From assembly GCF_001278035.1 (NCBI RefSeq), contig NZ_CP009452.1:1707501-1771500 (forward strand): a stretch of DNA of 64,000 nt, written 5' to 3'. Below the pieces are notes generated by a model. It ran no database searches, was not told the DNA's origin, and saw only the letters and a list, made by a program, of their open reading frames with translations. The DNA comes from Sphingopyxis sp. 113P3. GTDB taxonomy: Bacteria; Pseudomonadota; Alphaproteobacteria; Sphingomonadales; Sphingomonadaceae. Shown one piece after another: positions 38,043 to 47,006 of this stretch (position 1 is its first letter; every line of letters starts with the position of its first letter). Position numbers and translations under genes: made by a program.

Positions 38043-38351
38043 ATGACCTCCGCCAAACCCCCCGAACAATGCGAAACGATGCTTGAAGTCCGCGCGGGCG
38101 TCGATGCGACGGACCGCGAACTCGTCGCGCTCCTCGTTCGCCGGTTCGGCTATATGGACGCTGCGGCGCGTATCAAGGCCGATCGAGGCGCAGTGCGCGA
38201 TGAAGCGCGCAAGGCCGAGGTGCTCAACAATGTCGCCCGCGCAGCGGAGGAGGCGGGCCTCGATGCGAAGCGTATCCGCGCCGTGTGGAACGAGCTGGTG
38301 GAACAATCGATCGCCCATGAACTCGAACGCTGGGACGAAGGGCACGCTTAA
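38043..38351 (+). CDS. Chorismate mutase (AroQ type)
   Basis: 102-residue stand-alone AroQ-fold chorismate mutase, converting chorismate to prephenate for Phe/Tyr synthesis. The first helix has LEVRAGVDATDRELVALLVRR with the active-site Arg; AAARIKADRGAVRDEAR supplies the Lys/Arg set, and the last helix ends VEQSIAHELERWDEG. Length and helix pattern match the monofunctional family. It is divergent from rpsD. Confidence 0.85.
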   Translation: MTSAKPPEQCETMLEVRAGVDATDRELVALLVRRFGYMDAAARIKADRGAVRDEARKAEVLNNVARAAEEAGLDAKRIRAVWNELVEQSIAHELERWDEGHA

Positions 38352-38425
38352 GTGGGCTTGAAGGGCAGGGAATGCGTTGGCAGGGCACCTGTCCCTGTTT
38401 CGCGCATCCCCCGCAACGGGCCTGT

Positions 38426-39676
38426 TCAGATTTTCTCGATGATGATTGCGGGGGCCATACCGCCCGCGGCACACATGGTGACCAGGCCGTAGCGGCCGCC
38501 CGAGCGTTCAAGCTCGTCGAGCGCGGTGCCGATGAGGATCGAGCCGGTGGCGCCGATCGGGTGTCCGAGCGCCATGGCGCCGCCGTTGATGTTCACCTTC
38601 TCGCGGTCGAGCTTGAGATCGCGGATGAACTTTTCGGCGACGACGGCGAAGGCCTCGTTGATTTCCCAGACGTCGATGTCGTCCGTCGTAAGGCCGGCCT
38701 TTTCGAGCACCTTCTTCGCTGCGGGAACGGGCGCGTTGAGCATGAGCGTCGGATCGTCGCCCATATTGGCATAAGCGACGATGCGCGCGCGCGGCTTGAG
38801 GCCATGCTTGTCGGCATAATCCCTGGAGGTGATGAGCACCGCCGCCGCGCCGTCCACTACGCCTGAGGAGTTGCCGGCGTGGTGGACACCTTCCCATTCA
38901 AGATTTGGGTACCGGCGCTGGATCTGCTTGGCGAAGGTCACGCCATTGCCAAGATCGAAGTCCTTGAGTGCGGCGAAACTCGGTTTCAGGGCAGCGAGGC
39001 CTTCGGCGGTGGTGTCGGGGCGCGGAAATTCCTCATGGTCGAGCGCGACGCTGCCGTCGGTGTTGTAAACGGGAACCACCGACTTGTCGAAGCGGCCTTC
39101 CTTGATCGCGCGGTCGGCGCGCTGCTGGCTGACGAGCGCGAGCGCGTCGAGCGCCTCGCGGCTAATGCCTTCCAGCGCTGCGATTGCGTCGCCGCACACG
39201 CCCTGGTGCGACTGCGGGTGCAGTTCGTCGAGCGCTGCGTTGCCCGAGCCCATGCCGAGCGGCTTGATGCCGGCGTTGGCTTCCTCAGCGCCGATCTGCG
39301 CGGTGTAGCTCATCATTTCGGTGCCGCCCGCGATGACGCAGTCTTCCATGCCGGACATCACCGATGCGGATGCGAAGTTCACGCTGCTGATGCCGCCGCC
39401 GCAGAAACGGTCGAGGGTCGTGCCGCTGGCCTTGATGTCATAGCCCGCCGACAGCGCAGCCATCCGGCCCAGGTCGCCGCCCTGCTTGCCCTTTTGCGTC
39501 GAGGTCGACCAGACGATGTCGTCGACGGTCGCGGTGTCGAGATTATTGCGGTCGCGGATCGCTTTGAGCACCGTCGCGGCGAGATGCTGCGGGTGGAGGT
39601 GCGAGAGCGCGCCCTTGCCAGGCTTGCCGATCCCGCGCGGGGTGCGGACGGCGTCGATGATATAGGCTTCGGACAT
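38426..39676 (-). CDS. Acetyl-CoA C-acetyltransferase (thiolase) of the acyl-CoA island
   Basis: 416-residue thiolase, the final carbon-carbon cleavage step of beta-oxidation. Nucleophile Cys in LDRFCGGGISSVN, His in GHPIGATGSIL and second Cys in VTMCAAGGMAPA; VWEINEAFAVVAEK is the NEAF segment. It lies downstream of two acyl-CoA dehydrogenase genes on the same strand (60-base gap), so it probably completes the same degradation pathway. Confidence 0.93.
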   Translation of the reverse strand: MSEAYIIDAVRTPRGIGKPGKGALSHLHPQHLAATVLKAIRDRNNLDTATVDDIVWSTSTQKGKQGGDLGRMAALSAGYDIKASGTTLDRFCGGGISSVNFASASVMSGMEDCVIAGGTEMMSYTAQIGAEEANAGIKPLGMGSGNAALDELHPQSHQGVCGDAIAALEGISREALDALALVSQQRADRAIKEGRFDKSVVPVYNTDGSVALDHEEFPRPDTTAEGLAALKPSFAALKDFDLGNGVTFAKQIQRRYPNLEWEGVHHAGNSSGVVDGAAAVLITSRDYADKHGLKPRARIVAYANMGDDPTLMLNAPVPAAKKVLEKAGLTTDDIDVWEINEAFAVVAEKFIRDLKLDREKVNINGGAMALGHPIGATGSILIGTALDELERSGGRYGLVTMCAAGGMAPAIIIEKI

Positions 39677-39736
39677 ATTCGGTTCCTTTTTCTTTGCGTT
39701 CGCCTGTCGCCCGGGGGACCTGCATCCTCCGTAGTG

Positions 39737-40942
39737 TCAGGCTGGAATTTGGTTGAAGGGGATGCCTTTGTCGGGTCGGTGATCTTGTGGGAGTCCGAGG
39801 ATTTTTTCGGCGATGGTGTTGAGGAGAGTTTCGTCGGAGCCGCCTGCGATGCGTCCGGTTGGTGCGTTGATCCAGCTTGCGGCCCAGTCTTCCTTTTGGG
39901 AGGCGTGAGGGTTGAAGTGGAGGCCGTTGGTGCCTTGAAGGTCGATGGCGAGTTCGGAGAGTTTCTGGCGCGATCGCACGGCGACGAGTTTGTTGAGGGA
40001 TCCTTCGGGGCCGGGTGTCATGCCGGCCTGCATCATGGCCATTGCGCGTGCGGTGATCGACTGGAGGGCGCTGCGCATGGCGTAGTTGCGTGCGATCTGC
40101 TGGCGGATGCGGCCGTCCTCGATTGCGGGTCTGCCGTTGAGGTCGGTGTTCTTGGCGAGGCTTGTGAAGAGATCGAGGTGGGGTCCAAAGCCTGCGCTGT
40201 CGGTTGCGACATAGCGTTCGATCATCAGCGTTGCGATTGCGACCGCGAAGCCGCCGCCGACGGGCGACATGCGCTGATCGTCGCTGATCTTCACATCGTC
40301 GAAGAAGACCTCGTTGACGTGGCTGTCGCCGCCCACGAGCTTGATCGGGCGGACGGTGACGCCGGGGGCCTTCATGTCGACCCAGAAGTAGGTGAGGCCC
40401 TTGTGCTTGGGCACATTGGGATCGGTGCGCACGACGATGACGCCATAGTCGCTGTACTGGGCCCAGCTCGTCCACAGCTTCTGGCCGTTGATCTTCCAGC
40501 CATTGCCGTCGGGCTCGGCGCGCGTGCGCAGCCCGGCAAGGTCGGAGCCCCCCGATGGCTCGGAGAAGAGCTGGCACCAGATCTCCTCGCCCTGGAGCGC
40601 CTTGAGCACGCGTTCCTTCACCCAGGCCTTGTCCTGGCCGAACTGCATGAGGACGGGGATCGGCATGCCGAGCGAGATGCCGAAATAGAAGCTTGGAAAG
40701 CCATGCTTCATCTCCTCGGTATCGAAGGTGACCTTCTCGAGATGGCCCAGGCCCTGGCCGCCGAACTCTCTTGGCCAGTTGATCCCGGCATAGCCTGCAT
40801 CGAACTTGGCCTTCTGGTAGCGGCGGGCCAGCGCGAGGTCTTCGGCCTCGGTGAGGCCCTCGCGCGCGGCCTTGCCATAAAGGGGGACCATCGCTTCGAG
40901 CCAGGCGGCGGCCCTGGCGCGAAAGGCTTCGAGGTCGCTCAT
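39737..40942 (-). CDS. Acyl-CoA dehydrogenase, large partner
   Basis: 401-residue FAD-dependent acyl-CoA dehydrogenase of the type that pairs with a shorter subunit in sterol or bile-acid side-chain degradation. Family pieces are FGGQGLGHLEKVTFD, WCQLFSEPSGGSDLAGL, NGQKLWTSWA and the C-terminal RIAGGSDETLLNTIAEKILGLPQDHR. ATG 40942 overlaps the stop of the preceding short dehydrogenase gene by 4 bases, so the two are co-translated. The 3' third of the gene strongly prefers codons ending in A or C, unlike its 5' part. Confidence 0.92.
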   Translation of the reverse strand: MSDLEAFRARAAAWLEAMVPLYGKAAREGLTEAEDLALARRYQKAKFDAGYAGINWPREFGGQGLGHLEKVTFDTEEMKHGFPSFYFGISLGMPIPVLMQFGQDKAWVKERVLKALQGEEIWCQLFSEPSGGSDLAGLRTRAEPDGNGWKINGQKLWTSWAQYSDYGVIVVRTDPNVPKHKGLTYFWVDMKAPGVTVRPIKLVGGDSHVNEVFFDDVKISDDQRMSPVGGGFAVAIATLMIERYVATDSAGFGPHLDLFTSLAKNTDLNGRPAIEDGRIRQQIARNYAMRSALQSITARAMAMMQAGMTPGPEGSLNKLVAVRSRQKLSELAIDLQGTNGLHFNPHASQKEDWAASWINAPTGRIAGGSDETLLNTIAEKILGLPQDHRPDKGIPFNQIPA

Positions 40943-42033
40943 GCCGCTTCTCCCGTCAGGCGGTCGACGAGAACGTCTTCCCAGAAGAATAAAGGACCCT
41001 GCTCGATCGCAAGGCTGCGCGCGCGGCGGGTGTGGAGGTGGAGGCCAAGCTCCCACGTCACCCCGATGCCGCCGTGGATCTGCACGCAGTCGCGCGAGGC
41101 GGTGTCATAGGCCTCGGTCGCCGAGATGCGCGCCGCGGCCGCTGCGGTGATGAAATCATCCTTGCCCTCGCGCGAGGCGGCATGAATGCCGTTGGCGCGC
41201 GCAAGCTCGACGAGCGCGTAAAGCTCGGCGATGCGGTGCTTGATCGACTGGAAGGCGCCGATCGGCTGGCCGAACGCCTTGCGGGTCACCGCATAGTCGC
41301 GCGCAATCTCCATCAAGGCTTCGGCGCCGCCCGTCTGCTCGTGCGCGGTGATCACCGCCTAGAGCGCCAGAATGTGAAGCGCCGCCTCGCGCGCCGCCTC
41401 GCCAGCCAGAAGCAGCTCGGCACGCGTCCCGGCAAAGGCAAGATCGGCGTAAAGACGGCTGTTGTCAAAGCTCGCAATCGCGCTGCGCTCGGCCTCTGCG
41501 AGATCGGCAATCGCGAGCACCGGGCCCTCCGGCCCTTGCGCAAAGACCAGCGCAACCTCGGCGGCAAGACCGCCCGCAACCCCGCTCACCCGGCCCTCGA
41601 GCCGGCCCGCCGCCAGCGTCAGCGAAGGCGCCGCGGGAAGGGCGTTCGCCCCCTCGGCAAAAGCCACCGCACCGATCGTGTCGCCGCGCGCAAGACCCGG
41701 AAGCCACGCCGCCTTCTGATCGTCCGATCCGTAAAGCGCAATCGCCTTGGCAACCCCAAAGCTCGCGGTCAGAAAGGGCGCCCCGCTCAGCGTCCGCCCC
41801 GCCTGATGCGCAATCAGACCAAGCTCGACCAGACCCAGATCGAGCCCCCCATACGCCTCCGGAAGCGCCAGCGCCGTCCAGCCCTGCTCCTTCGCCGTCC
41901 TCCAGAAACCCTCATGATAACGCCCAACGCCCTCAAGCAAGGACAGCATATCCTCCTTGCTTAATCGCGCCTCCAAAACACGACGCGACTCCGTCGCTAT
42001 CGCCTCCTGTCCCTCGTCGTACAATATCGACAT
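40939..42033 (-). pseudogene. Acyl-CoA dehydrogenase, short partner, interrupted by an amber codon
   Basis: A single reading frame of 365 codons encodes a complete acyl-CoA dehydrogenase except for an in-frame TAG at codon 225 (41359-41361). Upstream: YGGLDLGLVELGLIAHQAG, LPGLARGDTIGAVAFAEG. Downstream and in the same frame: ITAHEQTGGAEALMEIARDY, TRKAFGQPIGAFQSIKHRIA, VQIHGGIGVTWE. The join falls in the helix before EQTGGA, where relatives are continuous, and codon use stays gene-like on both sides. It is either a recent nonsense mutation, a sequencing error or readthrough. It is followed by the large partner with a 4-base overlap. Confidence 0.85.
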
Positions 42034-42118
42034 GCGACTCCCGATTCCTCCGCCCTTATATTCGCTGTGACCATCCGACCGATCGTCGATGGGAGCGCCC
42101 CGTTCCTCGGCGCCGCCG

Positions 42119-42919
42119 CTAGCGGATAGTGAATTTCTTTGCCTTGTCGGCCATCAGCGCGGCCCGGTCGACCTGGGGCACCCCGACGGGATTTCCGATC
42201 TGGCAATATTTGAGTCCCTGCTGGAGGGCGACGCTCCGCGGCAAATCGAGCGATTCCCAGATAGCCTTTATCGACCCGGCTGTGGCAGCAGGCGGCTTGG
42301 CGGCGATCGTCTTTGCAAGCTCGTGCGCGCGGGGCCACAGCTCCTCAAGCGTGGTAATCTCGCTCACCAGTCCGATCCGCAGTGCCGTTCCTGCCCCGAT
42401 GCGCTCGTCATTCCCAAGCAGAACCATGCGCAGCACGTCATGGAGCGGCATATGGTACGTCATGCCGATCGGTTCGAGCGCGCTCGTCATCCCGTATGTG
42501 ACGTGCGGGTCGAAGAAGGTCGCATCTTCCGAGCAGATGATGATGTCGCTCTCGTTGAGCCAGTAAAAGGCGCCGCCGGCCGCCATGCCGTGCACTGCGG
42601 CGATCACCGGCTTCCAGCATTTCATTGATTTGGGCCCAAGATAATTGCCCGGATCCTCGCAATGCCAGATATTTGCGAGATCGACGACAGTGCCGCCTTC
42701 CTTCTGCGATTCCTTGACATCGACCCCGGTGCACCACGCTTTTCCGGGCGCCGCGCGCAGGACGCAGCAGTGGATATCGTCCTCGCGGGCGACCCACTTC
42801 CACAGATGCTCGAATTCGTCCATCATTCGCTTGGTGAAGCTGTTCATCGCTTCGGGCCGGTTGATCGTGATCGTCGCGATATGGTCAGCGACATCGACGA
42901 GGATAGTTTCATATTGCAT
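42119..42919 (-). CDS. Enoyl-CoA hydratase/isomerase family protein
   Basis: 266-residue crotonase-fold enzyme. DHIATITINRPEAMNSF is the usual N-terminus; the CoA-binding loop is WCTGVDVKESQ and the oxyanion region is AAVHGMAAGGAFYWL. The two catalytic Glu of the classic hydratase are not clearly present (one position is NESDIIIC), so the chemistry could be hydration, isomerisation or hydrolysis. It is the first gene of the minus-strand arm and faces the 42.96-kb operator, with its start 36 bases from it. Confidence 0.85.
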   Translation of the reverse strand: MQYETILVDVADHIATITINRPEAMNSFTKRMMDEFEHLWKWVAREDDIHCCVLRAAPGKAWCTGVDVKESQKEGGTVVDLANIWHCEDPGNYLGPKSMKCWKPVIAAVHGMAAGGAFYWLNESDIIICSEDATFFDPHVTYGMTSALEPIGMTYHMPLHDVLRMVLLGNDERIGAGTALRIGLVSEITTLEELWPRAHELAKTIAAKPPAATAGSIKAIWESLDLPRSVALQQGLKYCQIGNPVGVPQVDRAALMADKAKKFTIR

Positions 42920-42955
42920 GAGCAGCGCGTCCTCTTCCGGCGTTTGTCATGGTTG

Positions 42956-42973
42956 ACCTAGTTATACAACTCG
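42956..42973. promoter_or_regulatory. Palindromic operator, copy 1
   Basis: ACCTAGTTATACAACTCG, containing the near-palindrome AGTTAT-ACAACT (42960-42971, one mismatch). It lies centrally between two divergent starts, 36 bases from the hydratase ATG (42919) and 37 bases from the dehydrogenase ATG (43011). It matches 17 of 18 bases of the site at 46971-46988. Probably a TetR-like or similar repressor site controlling both directions. Confidence 0.7.
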
Positions 42974-43010
42974 CTATGACACAGATGGCAACAACGGGGC
43001 AAGTCCTGCG

Positions 43011-44102
43011 ATGAATTTCGACCTCAGCGATGAACAGAAAATGCTCGGTGAGCAAGCGCGAGCGCTGCTTGCCGATATGTCACCTTACGACCGGCTGCGC
43101 ACGCTGATCGATTCGGATGCCGAATGGGACGAGCCTTTGTGGCGGGCACTTGCCGACATGGGCTTTCTTGGCGCCGCGATTCCCGAAGAACATGGCGGAC
43201 TTGGGCTCGGATCCCTCGACCTTGGTGTCATCATGGAAGCCTTGGGAGCCGCCAATGCCGCCGTCCCCTTCATGAGCTCGATCGTGCTTGCAGCCGAAGC
43301 GATCCGGCTCGCGGGCAGCGAAGCGCAGAGGGCCGCGTGGCTGCCGCGGCTGGCAAGCGGCGAGGTGGTTGCGACCTTTGCTTACGCCGAAGGGCCGGGA
43401 CCCGTGTTCGCGACCGGCGCGACGCTCAAAGCCGGCAGGCTTTCCGGGTGCAAGTCTCCCGTGGCCGATGCCGGCATCGCCGACCTTGCGGTGGTGCTGG
43501 TCGAAGGTGGGCATTTTGCCCTGGTGGAGTTGAATCAGCCCGCGGTGAAGCGGACGAGGCTCGACAGTTTCGACCAGCTCCGCCCGCACTACCGGATCGA
43601 TTTCGAGGGTGCGGCGGCAGAGCCTATGCCCGGGATCTTCATGCTCGAACGCCTTGTCGACCAAGCCGCGGTGCAAGCAGCCTTTGAAGCAGTCGGCGCT
43701 GCCGATGCCTGTCTTCGCATGGCACGCGACTATGCGATGGATCGCCAGATATTCGGTCGCCCACTCGGGGGCTTTCAGGCTATCAAGCACAAGCTCGCCG
43801 ATGTTGCGGTGGCGACCGAGCTTGCGCGCTCGAACGCCTATTATGGCGGATGGGCGGCGGAATCGTCGCCGGACGATCTGCCTGCCGCCGCCGCCGCCGC
43901 GCGCTTGTCGGGAATAAGATGCTTCGAGATGGCCGCACGCGAGAACCTGCAGGTACACGGCGGCATCGGATACACGTTCGAGGCGAACTGCCATTTCTAT
44001 TACCGGCGCGAGCGCATGCTTGCGGTGCATCTTGGCAATCGGGCCTTTTGGGCGGACCGCTTGCTGAACGCGGAACCAGGCAGTCAAGTGAAGGCGGCTT
44101 AA
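43011..44102 (+). CDS. Acyl-CoA dehydrogenase, short partner
   Basis: 363-residue acyl-CoA dehydrogenase. Visible: EEHGGLGLGSLDLGVIMEAL, WLPRLASGEVVATFAYAEG, the flavin-side FGRPLGGFQAIKHKLAD and VHGGIGYTFEANCHFYYRR. Its length and order, immediately before a 407-residue dehydrogenase, repeat the short/long pairing seen at 39.7-42.0 kb, which in steroid-degrading bacteria marks heterotetrameric enzymes. The stop TAA is followed at once by the next ATG (44104). Confidence 0.92.
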   Translation: MNFDLSDEQKMLGEQARALLADMSPYDRLRTLIDSDAEWDEPLWRALADMGFLGAAIPEEHGGLGLGSLDLGVIMEALGAANAAVPFMSSIVLAAEAIRLAGSEAQRAAWLPRLASGEVVATFAYAEGPGPVFATGATLKAGRLSGCKSPVADAGIADLAVVLVEGGHFALVELNQPAVKRTRLDSFDQLRPHYRIDFEGAAAEPMPGIFMLERLVDQAAVQAAFEAVGAADACLRMARDYAMDRQIFGRPLGGFQAIKHKLADVAVATELARSNAYYGGWAAESSPDDLPAAAAAARLSGIRCFEMAARENLQVHGGIGYTFEANCHFYYRRERMLAVHLGNRAFWADRLLNAEPGSQVKAA

Positions 44103-44103
44103 G

Positions 44104-45327
44104 ATGGATTTCAATGACAGCCCCGAAGAGGCCGCGTTCCGCGCAGAGGCGCGCAGCTGGCTCGCGGCCAACGCGCCCGCGCACGAACTACCGGTGGGCG
44201 TTGCCATACCCGACACCGAAGAGGCGGACCGCGGCCGCGCGTGGATGCGCGCACTCTACGCCGGGGGCTGGTCCGGGTTGACCTTTCCGAAGGCGCTTGG
44301 CGGACGGGGGCTGTCCGGGATCGAAGCGGTCATATTTGCCGAAGAAGAGGGCAAGTATCATTTGCCCAAGGGCCCCTTCGTCTCGATCGGGACCGGGATG
44401 GCGCTGCCGGTGATCGCGAAACATGGCACCGACGAGCAGAAGGCCCGTTTCATCGAGCCGACGCTGAAGGGGGATATCACCTGGTGCCAGCTTTTTTCCG
44501 AACCCGCCGCAGGCTCCGACCTTGCGGGCCTGCGAACCAAGGCGGTTCGCGCCGATGACGGCAGCGGCGACTGGATCGTCAACGGCCAGAAAGTCTGGTC
44601 GAGCTGGGCGCACTTGACCGACTGGGGAATATTGGTCGTGCGGACCGATCCCACCGTGCCGAAACACAAGGGGCTCACCTTCTTTGTCGTCGATATGAAG
44701 ACGCCGGGGATCGAGACCCGGCCCATTCGCCAGATATCGGGGGCAAGCGAATTCAACGAGACCTTCCTGACCGATGTCCGCATTCCCGACGCCAACCGCC
44801 TGGGCGCCGAGGGTGAGGGGTGGGCGTGCTGCATGACCGTGTTGATGGGCGAGCGGCTCGGCTCGGGCGCGCATCGCAGCGGCGTTGAGCCCTTGCTCGG
44901 CTATGCGGCTGCAACCCCCGACGGGCGCGGCGGAACGATGCTCGACCATTCTGCGATCCGCCAGCAGCTTGCTGAGGCACTCGCGGAGGAGCAGGGCGAA
45001 CGTTTTTTCCAGGCGCGACTGCGCACGATGGTGTCGAAGGGCGAAAATCCCGGCGCGCTCGCCGCAATGGTCAAGCTTGCCTATGCGTCGCGCTACCAGA
45101 GAACGAACGGGCTTGCGCTCGAGCTGCGCGGCCTTGCCGGCATCGCCGCCGAAGCCGACGACACGGCGACGGGCGACGTTCAGTATGACTATATCTATTC
45201 AACGGTGATGCGGATCGCGGGCGGCGCCGACGAGGTGCTGCGCAACCAGATTGCCGAACGCGTGCTGGGCATGCCGGGTGAAATGCGCATGGACAAGGAT
45301 GTGCCCTTCGAGAAGCTCAAAGGGTGA
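44104..45327 (+). CDS. Acyl-CoA dehydrogenase, large partner
   Basis: 407-residue acyl-CoA dehydrogenase, the long partner of the preceding gene, starting one base after its stop. Key pieces: LTFPKALGGRGLSGIEAVIF, WCQLFSEPAAGSDLAGLRT, NGQKVWSSWAHLTDWG and C-terminal RIAGGADEVLRNQIAERVLGMP, where the acidic residue of GGADE occupies the region of the catalytic base. It converges with the acyl-CoA ligase gene; no clear terminator is seen in the 112-base gap. Confidence 0.92.
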   Translation: MDFNDSPEEAAFRAEARSWLAANAPAHELPVGVAIPDTEEADRGRAWMRALYAGGWSGLTFPKALGGRGLSGIEAVIFAEEEGKYHLPKGPFVSIGTGMALPVIAKHGTDEQKARFIEPTLKGDITWCQLFSEPAAGSDLAGLRTKAVRADDGSGDWIVNGQKVWSSWAHLTDWGILVVRTDPTVPKHKGLTFFVVDMKTPGIETRPIRQISGASEFNETFLTDVRIPDANRLGAEGEGWACCMTVLMGERLGSGAHRSGVEPLLGYAAATPDGRGGTMLDHSAIRQQLAEALAEEQGERFFQARLRTMVSKGENPGALAAMVKLAYASRYQRTNGLALELRGLAGIAAEADDTATGDVQYDYIYSTVMRIAGGADEVLRNQIAERVLGMPGEMRMDKDVPFEKLKG

Positions 45328-45439
45328 ATTAGTCCCGTCCCGAAGGGAGGGGAGCACTGGAGACCGCGCGCACCGGCGACCCCCGACGAGCCCAGGCGCC
45401 GGATTGTCTCGTGACATTGCCGGAACCGGACGGTCCCGA

Positions 45440-46930
45440 TCAGGCTGCCCGGCGCCGCGCTTCTGCGGCCTTGGCCAAGGGTTCGGCGAGGTCTTTCTTC
45501 AGGATCTTGCCGTTCGGGTTGAGCGGCATTTCGTCGACCACGACCAGGGTACGCGGCACCTTGTTGTCAGCGAGATGCGCCTTGCAGAATTCGATGATCT
45601 CGTCCGGGCTCGTGGCCTCGGTACCGGGACGCAGCGTTACCGCGGCGGCGATATCTTCGCCCAGCACCTCATGCGGCACGCCAACGACGGCCGCCTGCTG
45701 GACCGAGGGATGAAGGTGGAGCACGGTCTCGATCTCGAGCGGCGTGATATTGTAGCCGCCGCGAATGATCAGTTCCTTCGAACGCCCCGCCATGATCAGG
45801 TCGCCGTCCTCGTCGACGTAGCCAAGGTCGCCGGTCTTGGTCCAGCCGCCCTTGAAGCTGATGGCGGTGGCTTCGGGGTCTTTCCAGTAGCGACGGGCAT
45901 GCTTCTGCCAGCCGTAGATTTCGCCCACGACCCCCGGTTGGGTGATGACCTCGCCATTCTCGTCACGCAGCTGCATGTGCGCCGGCAGCTTGCCAACGCA
46001 GCCTGGCTTCATCACCTGTTCGCGGGTTCGCGTGCCGACGCCGACGCCGCCCTCGGACATCCCGTAACTATTCCGGATCCGAAGGTGCGGCCAAAGCTCC
46101 GCTGCGCGCTTCACCGAATCATGCGGGAGCGGAGCGGTGCCGGTCATCAGATATTTGACCCCCGCCATGTCATAGTTCGCGACCTCGGGATGATCGAGCA
46201 CGAGGCGCAGCATCGACGGAACAAGATAGACAAGGTCAGGCTGCTTTTCCCTGGCGAGCTCGAGGAAACCCTTGGGGTCGAATTTGGGTTGGGTGATCGC
46301 CGTGGCGCCGCCGCGCGCGGGGAGCATCACGATCCCGATATTGCCACCCGAGCCGGTGAGGGGCAGCGCGTTGAGCGTCGAGCGCGACCGGTCCATATTA
46401 TAACCTGTGACCCCGGTCATGAGATCGGGGTGCGAGACGACGACCCCCTTGATCTTGCCGGTCGTGCCCGAGGTGCCGAGGATCTCGGCGTCGGCCATCG
46501 GGTCGAGGCTTGCCTGATCGGGAAGCGCCGAGAGGTCGCGCGGCATGGCATCGACGTGCCAGCTTCCTGCGAGGTTCAGATCCTTCACCAGCTCGGGGGC
46601 ATCGGTGAGGCAGAAACGCGGTTCGCACAGCGCCGCATAATCGGCAATTTCGCGGGGATTGAGACGCGTGTTCACCGGGCAGGCAATTCCGCCGGCGCGA
46701 AACACAGCAAAGACGGCAATTGCCATCTCGACGGCGCGCGCATTGCTGATCGGCAAAAAGACGCGGTCGCCGGGGACAAGGCCTGCGGCTGCAAGTCCGC
46801 CGCCCACCTCATCGGCTTCGCGGTCCCAATCGGCAAAGCTGATCTGCCGCCTCGTATCGTCATGTGCGATCTCATTGGCCTGATGCTGGGCGCGCACCTT
46901 CAATGCATCGCTGATGCGGCGTACTTCCAT
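45440..46930 (-). CDS. Acyl-CoA synthetase (AMP-forming)
   Basis: About 496-residue member of the ANL adenylate-forming superfamily, activating a carboxylic acid to its CoA thioester. The P-loop is ILGTSGTTGKIKGVVV; later motifs are NSYGMSEGGVG, GWTKTGDLGYVDEDG, GRSKELIIRGGYNI and the C-terminal Lys in NGKILKKDL. It would feed the beta-oxidation enzymes around it. The start is ATG 46930 or GTG 46939; ribosome spacing does not decide. It is divergent from the hydratase gene across operator copy 2. Confidence 0.9.
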   Translation of the reverse strand: MEVRRISDALKVRAQHQANEIAHDDTRRQISFADWDREADEVGGGLAAAGLVPGDRVFLPISNARAVEMAIAVFAVFRAGGIACPVNTRLNPREIADYAALCEPRFCLTDAPELVKDLNLAGSWHVDAMPRDLSALPDQASLDPMADAEILGTSGTTGKIKGVVVSHPDLMTGVTGYNMDRSRSTLNALPLTGSGGNIGIVMLPARGGATAITQPKFDPKGFLELAREKQPDLVYLVPSMLRLVLDHPEVANYDMAGVKYLMTGTAPLPHDSVKRAAELWPHLRIRNSYGMSEGGVGVGTRTREQVMKPGCVGKLPAHMQLRDENGEVITQPGVVGEIYGWQKHARRYWKDPEATAISFKGGWTKTGDLGYVDEDGDLIMAGRSKELIIRGGYNITPLEIETVLHLHPSVQQAAVVGVPHEVLGEDIAAAVTLRPGTEATSPDEIIEFCKAHLADNKVPRTLVVVDEMPLNPNGKILKKDLAEPLAKAAEARRRAA

Positions 46931-46970
46931 TGGCGACACTATCCCCTTGCTTCGATATGAAGCATGTATT

Positions 46971-46988
46971 ACCTAGTTATATAACTCG
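46971..46988. promoter_or_regulatory. Palindromic operator, copy 2
   Basis: ACCTAGTTATATAACTCG with the perfect 12-bp palindrome AGTTATATAACT (46975-46986). It lies between the divergent acyl-CoA synthetase and hot-dog hydratase starts, 18 bases before the latter. It differs from the site at 42956-42973 by a single base. Confidence 0.72.
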
Positions 46989-47006
46989 TGACAAGGGAGA
47001 TATGCG

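Noticed and set aside
38879..41110. 743-codon plus-strand open frame
   Set aside because: It runs antisense to a thiolase and an acyl-CoA dehydrogenase with full family motifs; it stays open because of high GC and skewed third bases, and its product has no recognisable domain.
41353..41355. Independent small gene starting at GTG 41355 after the amber codon
   Set aside because: The product is exactly the C-terminal domain of an acyl-CoA dehydrogenase in the same frame as the upstream part, so it is the rest of one interrupted gene.
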